Below, one piece after another: positions 26,746 to 34,806 of a stretch of DNA of 64,000 nucleotides. Each line of letters opens with the position of its first letter. Position 1 is the stretch's first letter. The stretch comes from Agrobacterium cucumeris. Lineage in GTDB: Bacteria; Pseudomonadota; Alphaproteobacteria; Rhizobiales; Rhizobiaceae. The stretch spans positions 2,046,001 through 2,110,000 of the forward strand of contig NZ_CP080387.1 of the NCBI RefSeq assembly GCF_030036535.1, written 5' to 3'. The notes under the pieces were generated by a model. That model was not told where the DNA came from. It made no database searches and was given only the letters and a program-made list of their open reading frames with translations. The position numbers and the translations under genes are program-made.

Positions 26746-26901
26746 GGTTTCTTTTCAAGGAAATTGTGAGGGCAGCAGACGGGTTGAAATTCATACTTAA
26801 TTAAGCATGAAAGCGATCTCTAAAGTTTTAGCGGTTTTGTTGCCGGAAAGTGTCAGTAAAACTTGAAATCAACAGCGGCGGTCAAACAAAAGGGGCGAAT
26901 T

Positions 26902-28209
26902 ATGTCGGGAACGGTCAAACGGGGAATGGCGGGAACATGGGTCTTCGCGCTCGCCTTCTTTTGCGCGATCCTCTCATTGCAGGCATCGCCGGCGCAGGCC
27001 GGCTACGCCCATTTCATCATGGATGCCAACACCGGCAAGGTTCTGGCGTCCCGCAATGCCGATGTGCTGAACCACCCCGCTTCGCTCACCAAGATGATGA
27101 CGCTTTACATGACCTTCGAGGCGCTGCATGCCGGCCGCATTCGCTGGGATCAGAAGATAAAGATGTCCAAGAATGGTGCAGCCGTCATCCCCTCCAAGCT
27201 TTATGTGCGTCAGGGCCAGACCTTCACCGTGCGCGAAGCGGTTTATGGCATGATCGTCAAATCCGCCAATGACATGGCGGAAGGCATGGGCGACCACCTC
27301 GGCGGCTCCGAAGCAAGGTTTGCCGAGATGATGACCCGCAAGGCCCGCCAGCTCGGCATGTCGAAAACGGTGTTCCGCAACGCTTCCGGCCTGCCCAGCA
27401 AATCGCAGGTAACGACTGCGCGTGATATGGCGAAGCTTGGCCTTGCGCTGCAGCGCGACTTCCCCAAGGAATATGACCTCTTCGCCATGGAATCCTTCAG
27501 CTTCCGGGGAAAACGCATCCGTGGCCACAACAATCTGATGTATCGTTACCGGGGCATGGATGGCATCAAGACCGGTTACACCAACGCGTCCGGCTTCAAC
27601 CTCGTCAGCGCCATCAATGACAATGGCCGCCGCGTCGTCGGCGTCGTGCTGGGCGGCAAGACCGCGCGCAGCCGCGATGCGCAGATGGCGGCCCTTCTCG
27701 ACAAGGCCGTGCCGCAGGCATCGAGAAGCCGCAACACCGAACAGCTCGTCGCCAGCGCCAATGTCAGCCGCACCTTCGATGTGCCGCCCGCAGCCGTCCC
27801 GACCGCATCGGTACCATTGCCGATGTTTGCCGAACGCCGCTCCGACCCCGTTGCCATGCAGATCGCCACGGCCAACAACCAGATGGCCGACATGATCCAG
27901 GTCTCCGCCATTCCGAAACCCTCCCCCGCTGCTGCGATTGGCCAGCTTGCGGGCCAGAGAAGCCGCTGGGAAGTGCAGATTGCCGCTGCCGATAGCGAAG
28001 CCGCCGCCCGCTCGCTGCTTGCCAATGCGCGCTCCAACATCGGCAGCTATGCCGGGATCGCCCCCTATACCGAAGCGGTGCAAAGCGGCTCGGCAACGCT
28101 CTACCGCGCCCGCTTCACCGGCTTTGAAGACCAGTCTTCGGCGGTTTCCGCCTGCAAGGAACTGAAGGCGCAGTCCTACGCCTGCGTGGTGATGAACAGC
28201 GAGGGGTGA
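26902..28209 (+). CDS. D-alanyl-D-alanine carboxypeptidase (PBP5/6 type) with C-terminal SPOR domain
   Basis: The product has 435 residues from ATG 26902 behind AGGGGCGAATT. It has a signal peptide (about 1-32, ending SPAQA). Serine peptidase S11 motifs are SLTKMM (SxxK), SAND (SxN) and KTGYT (KTG). After a variable Pro/Ala-rich linker, the last 80 residues (WEVQIAAADSEAAARSLLANA to the end) form a SPOR domain that binds denuded peptidoglycan at division sites. It trims pentapeptides in the periplasm. It stands alone and is not linked to the neighbouring TA genes. Confidence 0.92.
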   Translation: MSGTVKRGMAGTWVFALAFFCAILSLQASPAQAGYAHFIMDANTGKVLASRNADVLNHPASLTKMMTLYMTFEALHAGRIRWDQKIKMSKNGAAVIPSKLYVRQGQTFTVREAVYGMIVKSANDMAEGMGDHLGGSEARFAEMMTRKARQLGMSKTVFRNASGLPSKSQVTTARDMAKLGLALQRDFPKEYDLFAMESFSFRGKRIRGHNNLMYRYRGMDGIKTGYTNASGFNLVSAINDNGRRVVGVVLGGKTARSRDAQMAALLDKAVPQASRSRNTEQLVASANVSRTFDVPPAAVPTASVPLPMFAERRSDPVAMQIATANNQMADMIQVSAIPKPSPAAAIGQLAGQRSRWEVQIAAADSEAAARSLLANARSNIGSYAGIAPYTEAVQSGSATLYRARFTGFEDQSSAVSACKELKAQSYACVVMNSEG

Positions 28210-28212
28210 AGA

Positions 28213-28497
28213 TCAATAGTGGAAACGGCATTGATGAATGATCAGTACTGCCTTTTCACCTTCGCCGCGAAGCTCATAAACAAGGCGATGCTCTTGCGAG
28301 ATCCGGCGTGACCAGAGGCCCTTCAACTGGAAACGCAGGGGTTCGGGTTTTCCGATGCCCTCGAATGGATGCCGCCGGCAGTCTTTTATGAGTTCGTTGA
28401 TGCGTTCAAGCATCTTTCGATCGTATTTCTGCCAGTGAAGATAGTCTTCCCAGCCTTCGTGGCTCCAGCCGAGAGCAATCGAGCCCTTTTGCTGCAT
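28213..28497 (-). CDS. yoeB: YoeB/Txe family mRNA interferase toxin
   Basis: The product has 94 residues and a RelE-like fold. The diagnostic YoeB elements are WEDYLHWQ near the start, LERINELIKDCRRHPFEGIGKPEPL, LKGLWSRRISQEHRLVYEL and the C-terminal HQCRFHY, which holds the catalytic His and Tyr. It cleaves mRNA at the ribosomal A site when YefM is degraded. It has a good ribosome-binding site (AGGAGAAACTCTC) and follows yefM after 51 bp. Confidence 0.92.
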   Translation of the reverse strand: MQQKGSIALGWSHEGWEDYLHWQKYDRKMLERINELIKDCRRHPFEGIGKPEPLRFQLKGLWSRRISQEHRLVYELRGEGEKAVLIIHQCRFHY

Positions 28498-28548
28498 GAG
28501 AGTTTCTCCTGATGGAAGCTCGCACTCATGCGCGATGGGTTTGAAAAA

Positions 28549-28800
28549 TCAGTCGATCAGATCGTGGCTTTCGAAAACGCCGCCATCCACGTCGGACATC
28601 GACTTTCTAAGTCTGGCGAAATTCTCGGGTGACGAGCAGAGATGCAAGGTTTCCATCAAGCCTTCATATTCGTCCTTATCGATAAGAACGGCGGACGGCT
28701 TGTCGCGCCGCACGATTTCCACGGTCACACGGTCTTGCGATACTTCATCTAGAAGCGATGCAAGGGATTCGCGTGCTTTTGAAAACATGACGGTACGCAT
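28549..28800 (-). CDS. yefM: YefM/Phd family antitoxin
   Basis: The product has 83 residues from ATG 28800. The track of codons upstream to 28839 lies in the operator and is unlikely to be translated. The N-terminal DNA-binding Phd fold reads MRTVMFSKARESLASLLDEVSQDRVTVEIVRRDKPSAVLI, followed by an acidic, unstructured toxin-binding tail. It neutralises YoeB and represses the operon through the palindrome just upstream. Confidence 0.9.
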   Translation of the reverse strand: MRTVMFSKARESLASLLDEVSQDRVTVEIVRRDKPSAVLIDKDEYEGLMETLHLCSSPENFARLRKSMSDVDGGVFESHDLID

Positions 28801-28818
28801 GGATGAACCTCGACAAGA

Positions 28819-28840
28819 GTTGTACAATAAATAGTACAAC
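28819..28840. promoter_or_regulatory. yefM-yoeB operator
   Basis: A perfect inverted repeat GTTGTAC-N8-GTACAAC lies 18 bp before the yefM start, overlapping an AT-rich core. YefM-family operators contain TGTACA-type palindromes, and this one fits. Confidence 0.7.
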
Positions 28841-28852
28841 TACCTGAACAAT

Positions 28853-29602
28853 TCAAGTCCGTTTGCGAAGCCAGCCATTCTCCAGAGCATCGGCCAGATA
28901 CGGAATGCCGTTGACTCGCGCCATCTCGGCCATGGCCAGATTGTCGTAGCGGATATTCCGGAAATAGACCTGCCAGCCGCGCCCGGTTTCTTCCACCACC
29001 GCATAGCTGGCAAGCGGATGACCGGCCTCGACGTGATGATCGAAGGGCGTATCGTCCTTCCAGCCGGGGCAGCCGACGCTACCGGGATTGACGATCAGCC
29101 GGCCATCGGAAAGCTGCACCGCGCGGGGAATATGGGTATGGCCGCACAGCATCAGCGGCTGCGTTATACCTTCCGCCCTCGCCTCGATTTCGGTGAGCGG
29201 CCGCAGTTTCAGCACGCCTTCCGGCGACAGCGTTTCCAGCCAATAGTCGAGATCGCCGTGCGGCGAGCCGTGGCAGCAATAGGCGACGTCCTTGAATACC
29301 AAGCTGAAGGGCAGGGTTTGCAGCCAGTCCAGGTGCGCAGCAGTCATCTGCGCATGGGCCGGCCTTTCCCAGCTGCCCATATCCTCCGGCGCCCGCTCGA
29401 TCAATTCCCGGTCGTGATTGCCGCGAATGCTGGGGATCCAGTTGCCGACCAGCACATCACCGGTGAAACCCGCCTCCAGCGGCCCGCTGAAACAATCACC
29501 GAGATTGACGATATCCTTGATGCCAAGCCTGGCGATATCCTCAAGCACGGCTTCAAGCGCAGCGCAGTTTCCGTGAATATCGGCAATGGCGGCAAAGATC
29601 AT
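28853..29602 (-). CDS. Calcineurin-like metallophosphoesterase
   Basis: The product has 249 residues. Motifs in order are AIADIHGN (D-x-H), NLGDCFSGP (GD), SIRGNHDRE (GNHD), CHGSPHGD and CGHTHIPRA (GHxH), giving a complete dimetal site of the YfcE/MJ0936 type. It lies 5 bp downstream of uraH on the same strand, so it is the last gene of the ureide operon. The substrate is unknown, and a link to purine or ureide metabolism is only positional. Confidence 0.85.
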   Translation of the reverse strand: MIFAAIADIHGNCAALEAVLEDIARLGIKDIVNLGDCFSGPLEAGFTGDVLVGNWIPSIRGNHDRELIERAPEDMGSWERPAHAQMTAAHLDWLQTLPFSLVFKDVAYCCHGSPHGDLDYWLETLSPEGVLKLRPLTEIEARAEGITQPLMLCGHTHIPRAVQLSDGRLIVNPGSVGCPGWKDDTPFDHHVEAGHPLASYAVVEETGRGWQVYFRNIRYDNLAMAEMARVNGIPYLADALENGWLRKRT

Positions 29603-29607
29603 GGCAA

Positions 29608-29964
29608 TCAGCTTCCTCGATAGGTGGAATAGCTATAGGGCGAAAGCAGAAGCGGCACGTGGTAGTGGCCGCTCTCATCGGCAATGCCGAAGCGGATCGG
29701 GATAATGTCGAGAAAGGCCGGTTCAGGCAGCACAACGCCCCTGCCGCGCAGATAATCGCCGGCATGGAAAACCAGCTCATATTCGCCGGCCTTGAAGCTC
29801 TCTCCGACCAGCAGCGGCCCGCCATCCACACGGCCGTCACTATTGGTCTTCACCGTCTTCAGCTTCTCGCGGCGATCACCGGAGAGCCGGTAAAGCTCGA
29901 TCGTCAGTCCCTCAGCCGGCACGCCATGGGCGGCATCGAGAACATGGGTGGTCAGACCGGTCAT
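29608..29964 (-). CDS. uraH: 5-hydroxyisourate hydrolase (transthyretin-like)
   Basis: The product has 118 residues. It has the family's N-terminal [35 protein letters not shown] and the C-terminal YRGS signature, which takes part in catalysis. It hydrolyses 5-hydroxyisourate, the product of PuuD, to OHCU, the substrate of UraD. Its start overlaps the allA stop by 4 bp. Confidence 0.96.
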   Translation of the reverse strand: MTGLTTHVLDAAHGVPAEGLTIELYRLSGDRREKLKTVKTNSDGRVDGGPLLVGESFKAGEYELVFHAGDYLRGRGVVLPEPAFLDIIPIRFGIADESGHYHVPLLLSPYSYSTYRGS

Positions 29965-30461
29965 GGGTTGGGCTCCGCGATCATGAAGGGCTCATCGAAA
30001 AAATGCTCTTCCAGATTGTTGCCCGGCCCTTCCCGGTCGGCAACCAGAAAATCAGAAACCGCCTGCAACGGCATCAGCGGATAATGCCAGACATTGCGGC
30101 GGTAATTCACACCCTGGTCCCCGCGCGCCAGAAACACCTGCGGCCGGGCCGGACGGCCTCCGTCATCTTCCGCAACGACGACGATGAAAGGCCTGCCGGA
30201 CAGCGGCGAAAAACTCTGGCTGCCGAGCGGATGCCGCTCCATCATTTCGATCTTGTGCGGGAACACCCGCGGCTGCCCACGGAAAATATTGAGGATGATG
30301 CGTGCGCCCTCGCCCGCCGCCTCGGGTGCGGCAAGCGCATGGTGCCGCTCGGTCTGGCCGCCATTGATGTGCCGCATGGAGGAAGGCGTGATTTCGATCA
30401 CATCGCCGAAGGATGCGAATGCTTGCTTGGTAAGGGGTTTTATGTCGAGAAAATCGGTCAA
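29961..30461 (-). CDS. allA: Ureidoglycolate lyase
   Basis: The product has 166 residues and a cupin-like AllA fold. Motifs include [47 protein letters not shown] and the [16 protein letters not shown] stretch. It splits ureidoglycolate to glyoxylate and urea. The start codon is TTG; an ATG 7 bp upstream overlaps the hepT stop codon but is out of frame. It lies 3 bp after hepT and overlaps uraH by 4 bp. Confidence 0.94.
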   Translation of the reverse strand: MTDFLDIKPLTKQAFASFGDVIEITPSSMRHINGGQTERHHALAAPEAAGEGARIILNIFRGQPRVFPHKIEMMERHPLGSQSFSPLSGRPFIVVVAEDDGGRPARPQVFLARGDQGVNYRRNVWHYPLMPLQAVSDFLVADREGPGNNLEEHFFDEPFMIAEPNP

Positions 30462-30464
30462 ATG

Positions 30465-30827
30465 TCATTCACCTTGGGCATGCCAGTTTCTGAGGAGGGA
30501 GAGACGCGCCTGTAAATCCGGAATGCTCTGCGTTATCGTTTTCCAGACAACCGAGAGCTCCGCCCGGAAATAATCATGCACGATCAGATTGCGCATACCC
30601 TTCATCTTTATCCAGGGGATTTCCGGGTGCTGCTGTAAAAACGCGGGGTAGTGCTTGTCGAGTTTGGCAACCGCCTCGCCAATGAGGGCAAGCCCCATCA
30701 TGACCGCCATCTGCGTACGCGTGTCGGAGGAAAAAGCGGCCTCATCCATGTCCTGAATGAAATCCCGTATTCTGGACGCGGCGACATCCATCTCCTTCAG
30801 ATAGAGCAGAAGCCGATCCGTACTCAT
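30465..30827 (-). CDS. hepT: HepT-type toxin (DUF86, HEPN)
   Basis: The product has 120 residues and is all helical. It has the HEPN RNase motif R-x4-H-x-Y (R79, H84, Y86 in RNLIVHDY). The neighbouring MntA AMPylates the Tyr of this motif in studied systems, which blocks the toxin. The start overlaps the mntA stop by 4 bp. It lies inside the ureide operon between uraD and allA, where no toxin-antitoxin pair is required by the pathway. Confidence 0.9.
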   Translation of the reverse strand: MSTDRLLLYLKEMDVAASRIRDFIQDMDEAAFSSDTRTQMAVMMGLALIGEAVAKLDKHYPAFLQQHPEIPWIKMKGMRNLIVHDYFRAELSVVWKTITQSIPDLQARLSLLRNWHAQGE

Positions 30828-31114
30828 ACCGCTTTGGCTTCCTTCAGCACGCGCGCCTTTATATCCGAATGCAGACCGCCTGAGGTGACGACGTCGACCT
30901 CGACACCAAGCAGCGCCTTCAGTTCCTCCAGTAAACCGCCCAGATCAAACAAGGTGGCACCCGGCAATGCATCCACCAGAATATCGAGATCGCTGTCCGG
31001 CCGGTCCTCACCGCGGGCAACGGAGCCGAACACGCGGGGGTTTGCCGCGTTGAAGCGCTTCGTCGCTTCGCGGATCGCTTCCCTGTTCTTTTCCAGTACC
31101 TCGGAGGGTCTCAT
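30824..31114 (-). CDS. mntA: MntA-type minimal nucleotidyltransferase antitoxin
   Basis: The product has 96 residues from ATG 31114. The frame's first ATG at 31156 overlaps the uraD end and is not needed. It has the GS-x10-DxD motif (G30, S31, D42, D44) in FGSVARGEDRPDSDLDIL plus a third acidic residue in VDVVT. It protects cells from HepT by transferring AMP to it. It lies 53 bp after uraD. Confidence 0.9.
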   Translation of the reverse strand: MRPSEVLEKNREAIREATKRFNAANPRVFGSVARGEDRPDSDLDILVDALPGATLFDLGGLLEELKALLGVEVDVVTSGGLHSDIKARVLKEAKAV

Positions 31115-31167
31115 GATCTTTGTCTCCAGACAGCACGATCCTAGCAGAACGGCCATCGCTCGCCAAT

Positions 31168-31668
31168 TCAGCCCTCCGGCAGCATCGCGGAAAGGCGAAG
31201 CCAGGCGATCTTTTCCACCTGCGCCGTCGCCGTCTCAAATTCTTCGGCTGCGCCGTTGCCGATGCGCGTCTCGAAGGCGGAAAGAATATCGTGCCTGTTC
31301 AGCCCCTTGACTGCGATGATGAAGGGAAAGCCGAATTTCTGGGTATACGCGCTGTTCAGCTCGGTAAAACGCGCATGTTCCGCCGGCGAAAGCCGATCGA
31401 GCCCCGCACCGGCCTGTTCGTTGCGGCTATCGGCCGTCAGCTCGCCCGCAATCGCCAGCTTGCCGGCAAGATCGGGATGCGCCCGCAACACGCCGAGCCT
31501 TTCAGCCTCGGAAGCGGCACGAAACTGCGCGGTGAGTGCGGCGTGAACCACCTTCGCCGTCAAATCTCCCTCGACCGCGCCGGCATCATAGGCCCGCTCG
31601 GCGATGAAGGGCGAATGTTCGAACACGCCACCGAACCGGGCGACAAATTCCTGCCGCGCCGACATCAC
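31168..31668 (-). CDS. uraD: OHCU decarboxylase
   Basis: The product has 166 residues and an all-helical fold. It carries the catalytic His region LRAHPDLAGKLA, ELTADSRNEQAGAGLDRL and FPFIIAVKGL, the substrate loop. It converts 2-oxo-4-hydroxy-4-carboxy-5-ureidoimidazoline to S-allantoin. It overlaps puuE by 4 bp and precedes mntA. Confidence 0.96.
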   Translation of the reverse strand: MMSARQEFVARFGGVFEHSPFIAERAYDAGAVEGDLTAKVVHAALTAQFRAASEAERLGVLRAHPDLAGKLAIAGELTADSRNEQAGAGLDRLSPAEHARFTELNSAYTQKFGFPFIIAVKGLNRHDILSAFETRIGNGAAEEFETATAQVEKIAWLRLSAMLPEG

Positions 31669-32588
31669 GGAGCCACCGGCTTGTGATGGTCATGCCAGTG
31701 CCGGGCGATCTCGATCCGCTGCGGGATCCACACCTTGTCATGGCTGAGCACATATTCGATGAAACGGCGCAACGCCGCGGCGCGGCCGGGACGGCCGACA
31801 AGGCGGCAATGCAGGCCGACGCTCATCATCTTCGGCGCGCCTTCAGCGCCTTCCTGATAAAGCACGTCGAAGGCATCTTTCAGATAGGTGAAGAAATGGT
31901 CACCGGAATTGAAACCCTGCGGCGTGGCGAAACGCATGTCGTTGGTGTCAAGCGTATAAGGAATGATCAGGAAAGGCTCTTCTTTCGCGCCCTTCACCCA
32001 ATAGGGTAGATCGTCGGCATAAGAATCGGACGAATAGAGAAAACCGCCCTCTTCCATGACGAGGCGCAGCGTATTGTCCGAAGGCTTGCCCTGATACATG
32101 CCGTAGGGCCGTTCACCGGTCACCTCCTTATGCAGGCGCACCGCTTCGGTTATATGTTTGCGCTCTTCCTCTTCGGAGAAATCCTTGTATTCCAGCCAGC
32201 GATAACCGTGGCTGGCAATTTCCCAGCCGGCTTCCTTCATGGCCGCGACGGCTTCCGGATTGCGGGCCATGGCGGCGGTCACGCCATAAACGGTGGTGGT
32301 GACGCCAAGACTTGTGAACATGCGCCACAGCCGCCAGAAGCCGGCGCGCGAGCCATATTCATAGATTGATTCCATGTTCAGGTTGCGCTGGCCCGGCCAG
32401 GGTTGGGCGCCAACGATTTCCGACAGCAGCGATTCCGAGGCCTTGTCATTGTCGAGAATGCAGCTTTCGCCACCCTCCTCGTAATTGATGACGAATTGCA
32501 CGGCGATACGCGCGCCGCCCGGCCATTTCGGATCGGGAACGTTACGGCCATAGCCCACCAGATTGCGGGAGTAATTGTCGGAAATCAT
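31665..32588 (-). CDS. puuE: Allantoinase, polysaccharide-deacetylase-fold type
   Basis: The product has 307 residues and a NodB-like fold. It shows the PuuE family stretch RIAVQFVINYEEGGE, the EIASHGYRWLEYKDFS segment and the HCRLVGRPGR segment near the end. It hydrolyses allantoin to allantoate without the metal-dependent amidohydrolase fold. It is the first gene of the operon puuE-uraD-mntA-hepT-allA-uraH. The 205 bp to the next gene should hold its promoter. Confidence 0.95.
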   Translation of the reverse strand: MISDNYSRNLVGYGRNVPDPKWPGGARIAVQFVINYEEGGESCILDNDKASESLLSEIVGAQPWPGQRNLNMESIYEYGSRAGFWRLWRMFTSLGVTTTVYGVTAAMARNPEAVAAMKEAGWEIASHGYRWLEYKDFSEEEERKHITEAVRLHKEVTGERPYGMYQGKPSDNTLRLVMEEGGFLYSSDSYADDLPYWVKGAKEEPFLIIPYTLDTNDMRFATPQGFNSGDHFFTYLKDAFDVLYQEGAEGAPKMMSVGLHCRLVGRPGRAAALRRFIEYVLSHDKVWIPQRIEIARHWHDHHKPVAP

Positions 32589-32793
32589 TCAGCCACCCAA
32601 GACATCTCTCCCCAGGCGAAAAGCGGCTTCGGGAGACATAAACAAATCTCCAAAGGGCGCCGACCCCGGAATGGGTAAACGGCGCAAACTTCGGATATGC
32701 GATGCCGAACGGTATCATCCGCATCCGGAATGTCGAGATCAATTTTGCCGACATTCCGATGCTTTTTTGTATACGATTATGGGCTGCTGTTTC

Positions 32794-33501
32794 TCAGGCA
32801 ATCTTGCGGGCGGAAACGCGGCCCATGGGATGCAGCGAATGCACCCGGAAGGGCGCACCCGGCTCATCCTCGATGAAGAGCGCAAGGCTGGAAAATTGCA
32901 GTTCCCGGGTCAGCAGCGGCTCGAAAACCTTGCGAACGGCACGCTCGACTCTCTGGCTGCTGGCAGGCTCAACACCGCCCGTCAGCGACATCTGGAACCG
33001 GAACTCATCCATCACATGCGGGCTGCCCCAGCGATGCAGGTTGGTGAGCTGCGAGGCTGAAAGCCGGTCCGGATCCGCCCGCTCGATTTCCGCCTCGGAC
33101 AGCGGCGCGCGGTAGCGGTCGAATTCCTGCACCACGCGGGCGGCAAAAAAATGCAGCACTTCGCAGGGGCGCTCGGGAACGAGGCTGAAGACATTCCCAT
33201 GCCTTGCCACCACGAGTTGTGGAAGCGTGAAAGGGTCCTGCTTGCCGGAAAAATACATCAGGTCGCGCAACAGCGCGGCCTCGGAGTGGCCCTCGGCAAG
33301 CCGGAAAGGCGCCTTGATCGTGCCATGGAAACCGTAACGGCGCGGCAGCGCCGTGTGGTATGAAATCTCCTGCATGCCGAGATCGATCATGCCCGGCGGC
33401 TCCACCGCCTGACCGGAATAGGCATCGCGCCCCAACCACGCGGCGGCTGCCTGCGTCAGGGGGTCATTGGGGGTAGGCGTGAAATGAATGGCGTATCGCA
33501 T
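32794..33501 (-). CDS. DUF1045 protein (2H phosphoesterase-like)
   Basis: The product has 235 residues. The start MRYAIHFTPTPNDPLTQAAAAWLGRDAYSG and the motif YGFHGTIKAPF (HxT) are those of DUF1045 proteins, usually annotated with phosphonate metabolism. A second HxT-like element is seen in the C-terminal half around FSSLALFIEDEPGAPF. In other organisms it sits in phn operons. No phn genes are present here, so its substrate is unknown. Confidence 0.8.
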   Translation of the reverse strand: MRYAIHFTPTPNDPLTQAAAAWLGRDAYSGQAVEPPGMIDLGMQEISYHTALPRRYGFHGTIKAPFRLAEGHSEAALLRDLMYFSGKQDPFTLPQLVVARHGNVFSLVPERPCEVLHFFAARVVQEFDRYRAPLSEAEIERADPDRLSASQLTNLHRWGSPHVMDEFRFQMSLTGGVEPASSQRVERAVRKVFEPLLTRELQFSSLALFIEDEPGAPFRVHSLHPMGRVSARKIA

Positions 33502-33597
33502 GCGCTGTCACCTCGCCGCAAAAGCGGCCAAACCGGCCTCGTTGCAGGCCAGCAAATAGGTGATTTGCGTGACAGATTAACGACGTGGACGGCCTGA

Positions 33598-34806
33598 TCA
33601 GCACTTTCTAAAGTCCGTGACGGCAATATTCACGTGTTGTTGAAGGCGAAACCCGGCGGGTACGTCAGCTGTTTCCCCGCACACGGTTTGCAAGGCCGCA
33701 TCGGCAAGAAAATGGGCAAGACCGAAGCTGACCTTGAAGCCACCCGAAAGCGCGACAAGCTTCGGATAACCGGCAACCGACCCCACCATCGGGTCTCTGC
33801 CGACCGCCTTCGGCCGCAGGCCGGCCCACCGTTCCAGAACCCGTGCGTGGGCAAGCGATGGTACCACGCTACATGCTTCTGCAAGCAGCTTTTCCAGCTT
33901 TTCGTCGGTGCTGAAAGGCTCAGAAAAACAATCTTCGCTGGTACTGCCGATGGCGACGGTGCCATCCTCATGCGGCACGATGTAAAGACCGTTGAGGAAG
34001 ACGACGGGCATGGCCGGATCGGCCGCCGCATCAAGAAGCGCCGCCTGCCCCTTCACTGCCTGCCCGAGTGCAACACCGGCCTCCAGACCCATCGCGTCAC
34101 GAAGCAGGGGAAAAGAACCATGTCCGTTGGCGACGACAACATGGCCGAAGGCAACCTCATCTCCCGAAGATAACATCGCCCGCCCTGCTTTTGGGTCGAG
34201 CGAAACCACCGAGCACCGTTCCGCCACCCGCACGTGGTGCGCCTTGCGGAGAAACGCCGAGAGAAGGGCGATCATCGCGCGCGGCGAAACCCTCGCCGCC
34301 AGCGTGTCCAGCACAAAGCCGGCCTGCCCTGCCGCATCGTCCACCCAGTCTGCCACCGAAGGTCTTTCGCCGACATGCCAGTGGAACCGGCGCTCACCCG
34401 ACACCCAGTTTTCCCCGGCATCCCGTTCGTGCCGCTCCGCGATGTCCCGCAGATGCGGTTTCGGCAAAGGAATGATCCGGCCGCAACGGCGATAACCGGC
34501 CGAAAGCCCGGTCTCGGCCTCCAGCCCGGCAATTTCCGTTTCCAGCGCCACAAGCGCATCGAACTGGAACTGCTTCTTGTCCGACCATCGGTCCGGCATA
34601 TGCGGCATCAAGGCGCCAAGCAGCCCGCCGCTCGCCCCGCTGCCAAGCTGCTCCGCCTCCACCAGAAGGGTGTCTATTCCGAGCCGTTCCGCCTTGACGG
34701 CGGCCCAGAGCCCCATAATGCCGCCACCAACGATGAGGAGCGGCACGGAGCCCGGCAATCTTGGAGATTGACCCTGTTCGAAAGCAGGACTATCGGCATT
34801 AGCCAT
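33598..34806 (-). CDS. FAD-dependent oxidoreductase, stand-alone MnmC C-domain-like
   Basis: The product has 402 residues from ATG 34806, with GGA about 8 bases upstream; the frame continues to an earlier ATG at 34842, which would lie inside mnmD. It has the dinucleotide-binding VPLLIVGGGIMGLWAAVKAERLGIDTLLVEAE and the later FLNGLYIVPHEDGTVAIGST, DAO-type features. It may correspond to the FAD oxidase half (MnmC1) of bifunctional MnmC, because its divergent neighbour is the methyltransferase half. A general DAO-family amine oxidase is the alternative. Confidence 0.75.
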   Translation of the reverse strand: MANADSPAFEQGQSPRLPGSVPLLIVGGGIMGLWAAVKAERLGIDTLLVEAEQLGSGASGGLLGALMPHMPDRWSDKKQFQFDALVALETEIAGLEAETGLSAGYRRCGRIIPLPKPHLRDIAERHERDAGENWVSGERRFHWHVGERPSVADWVDDAAGQAGFVLDTLAARVSPRAMIALLSAFLRKAHHVRVAERCSVVSLDPKAGRAMLSSGDEVAFGHVVVANGHGSFPLLRDAMGLEAGVALGQAVKGQAALLDAAADPAMPVVFLNGLYIVPHEDGTVAIGSTSEDCFSEPFSTDEKLEKLLAEACSVVPSLAHARVLERWAGLRPKAVGRDPMVGSVAGYPKLVALSGGFKVSFGLAHFLADAALQTVCGETADVPAGFRLQQHVNIAVTDFRKC

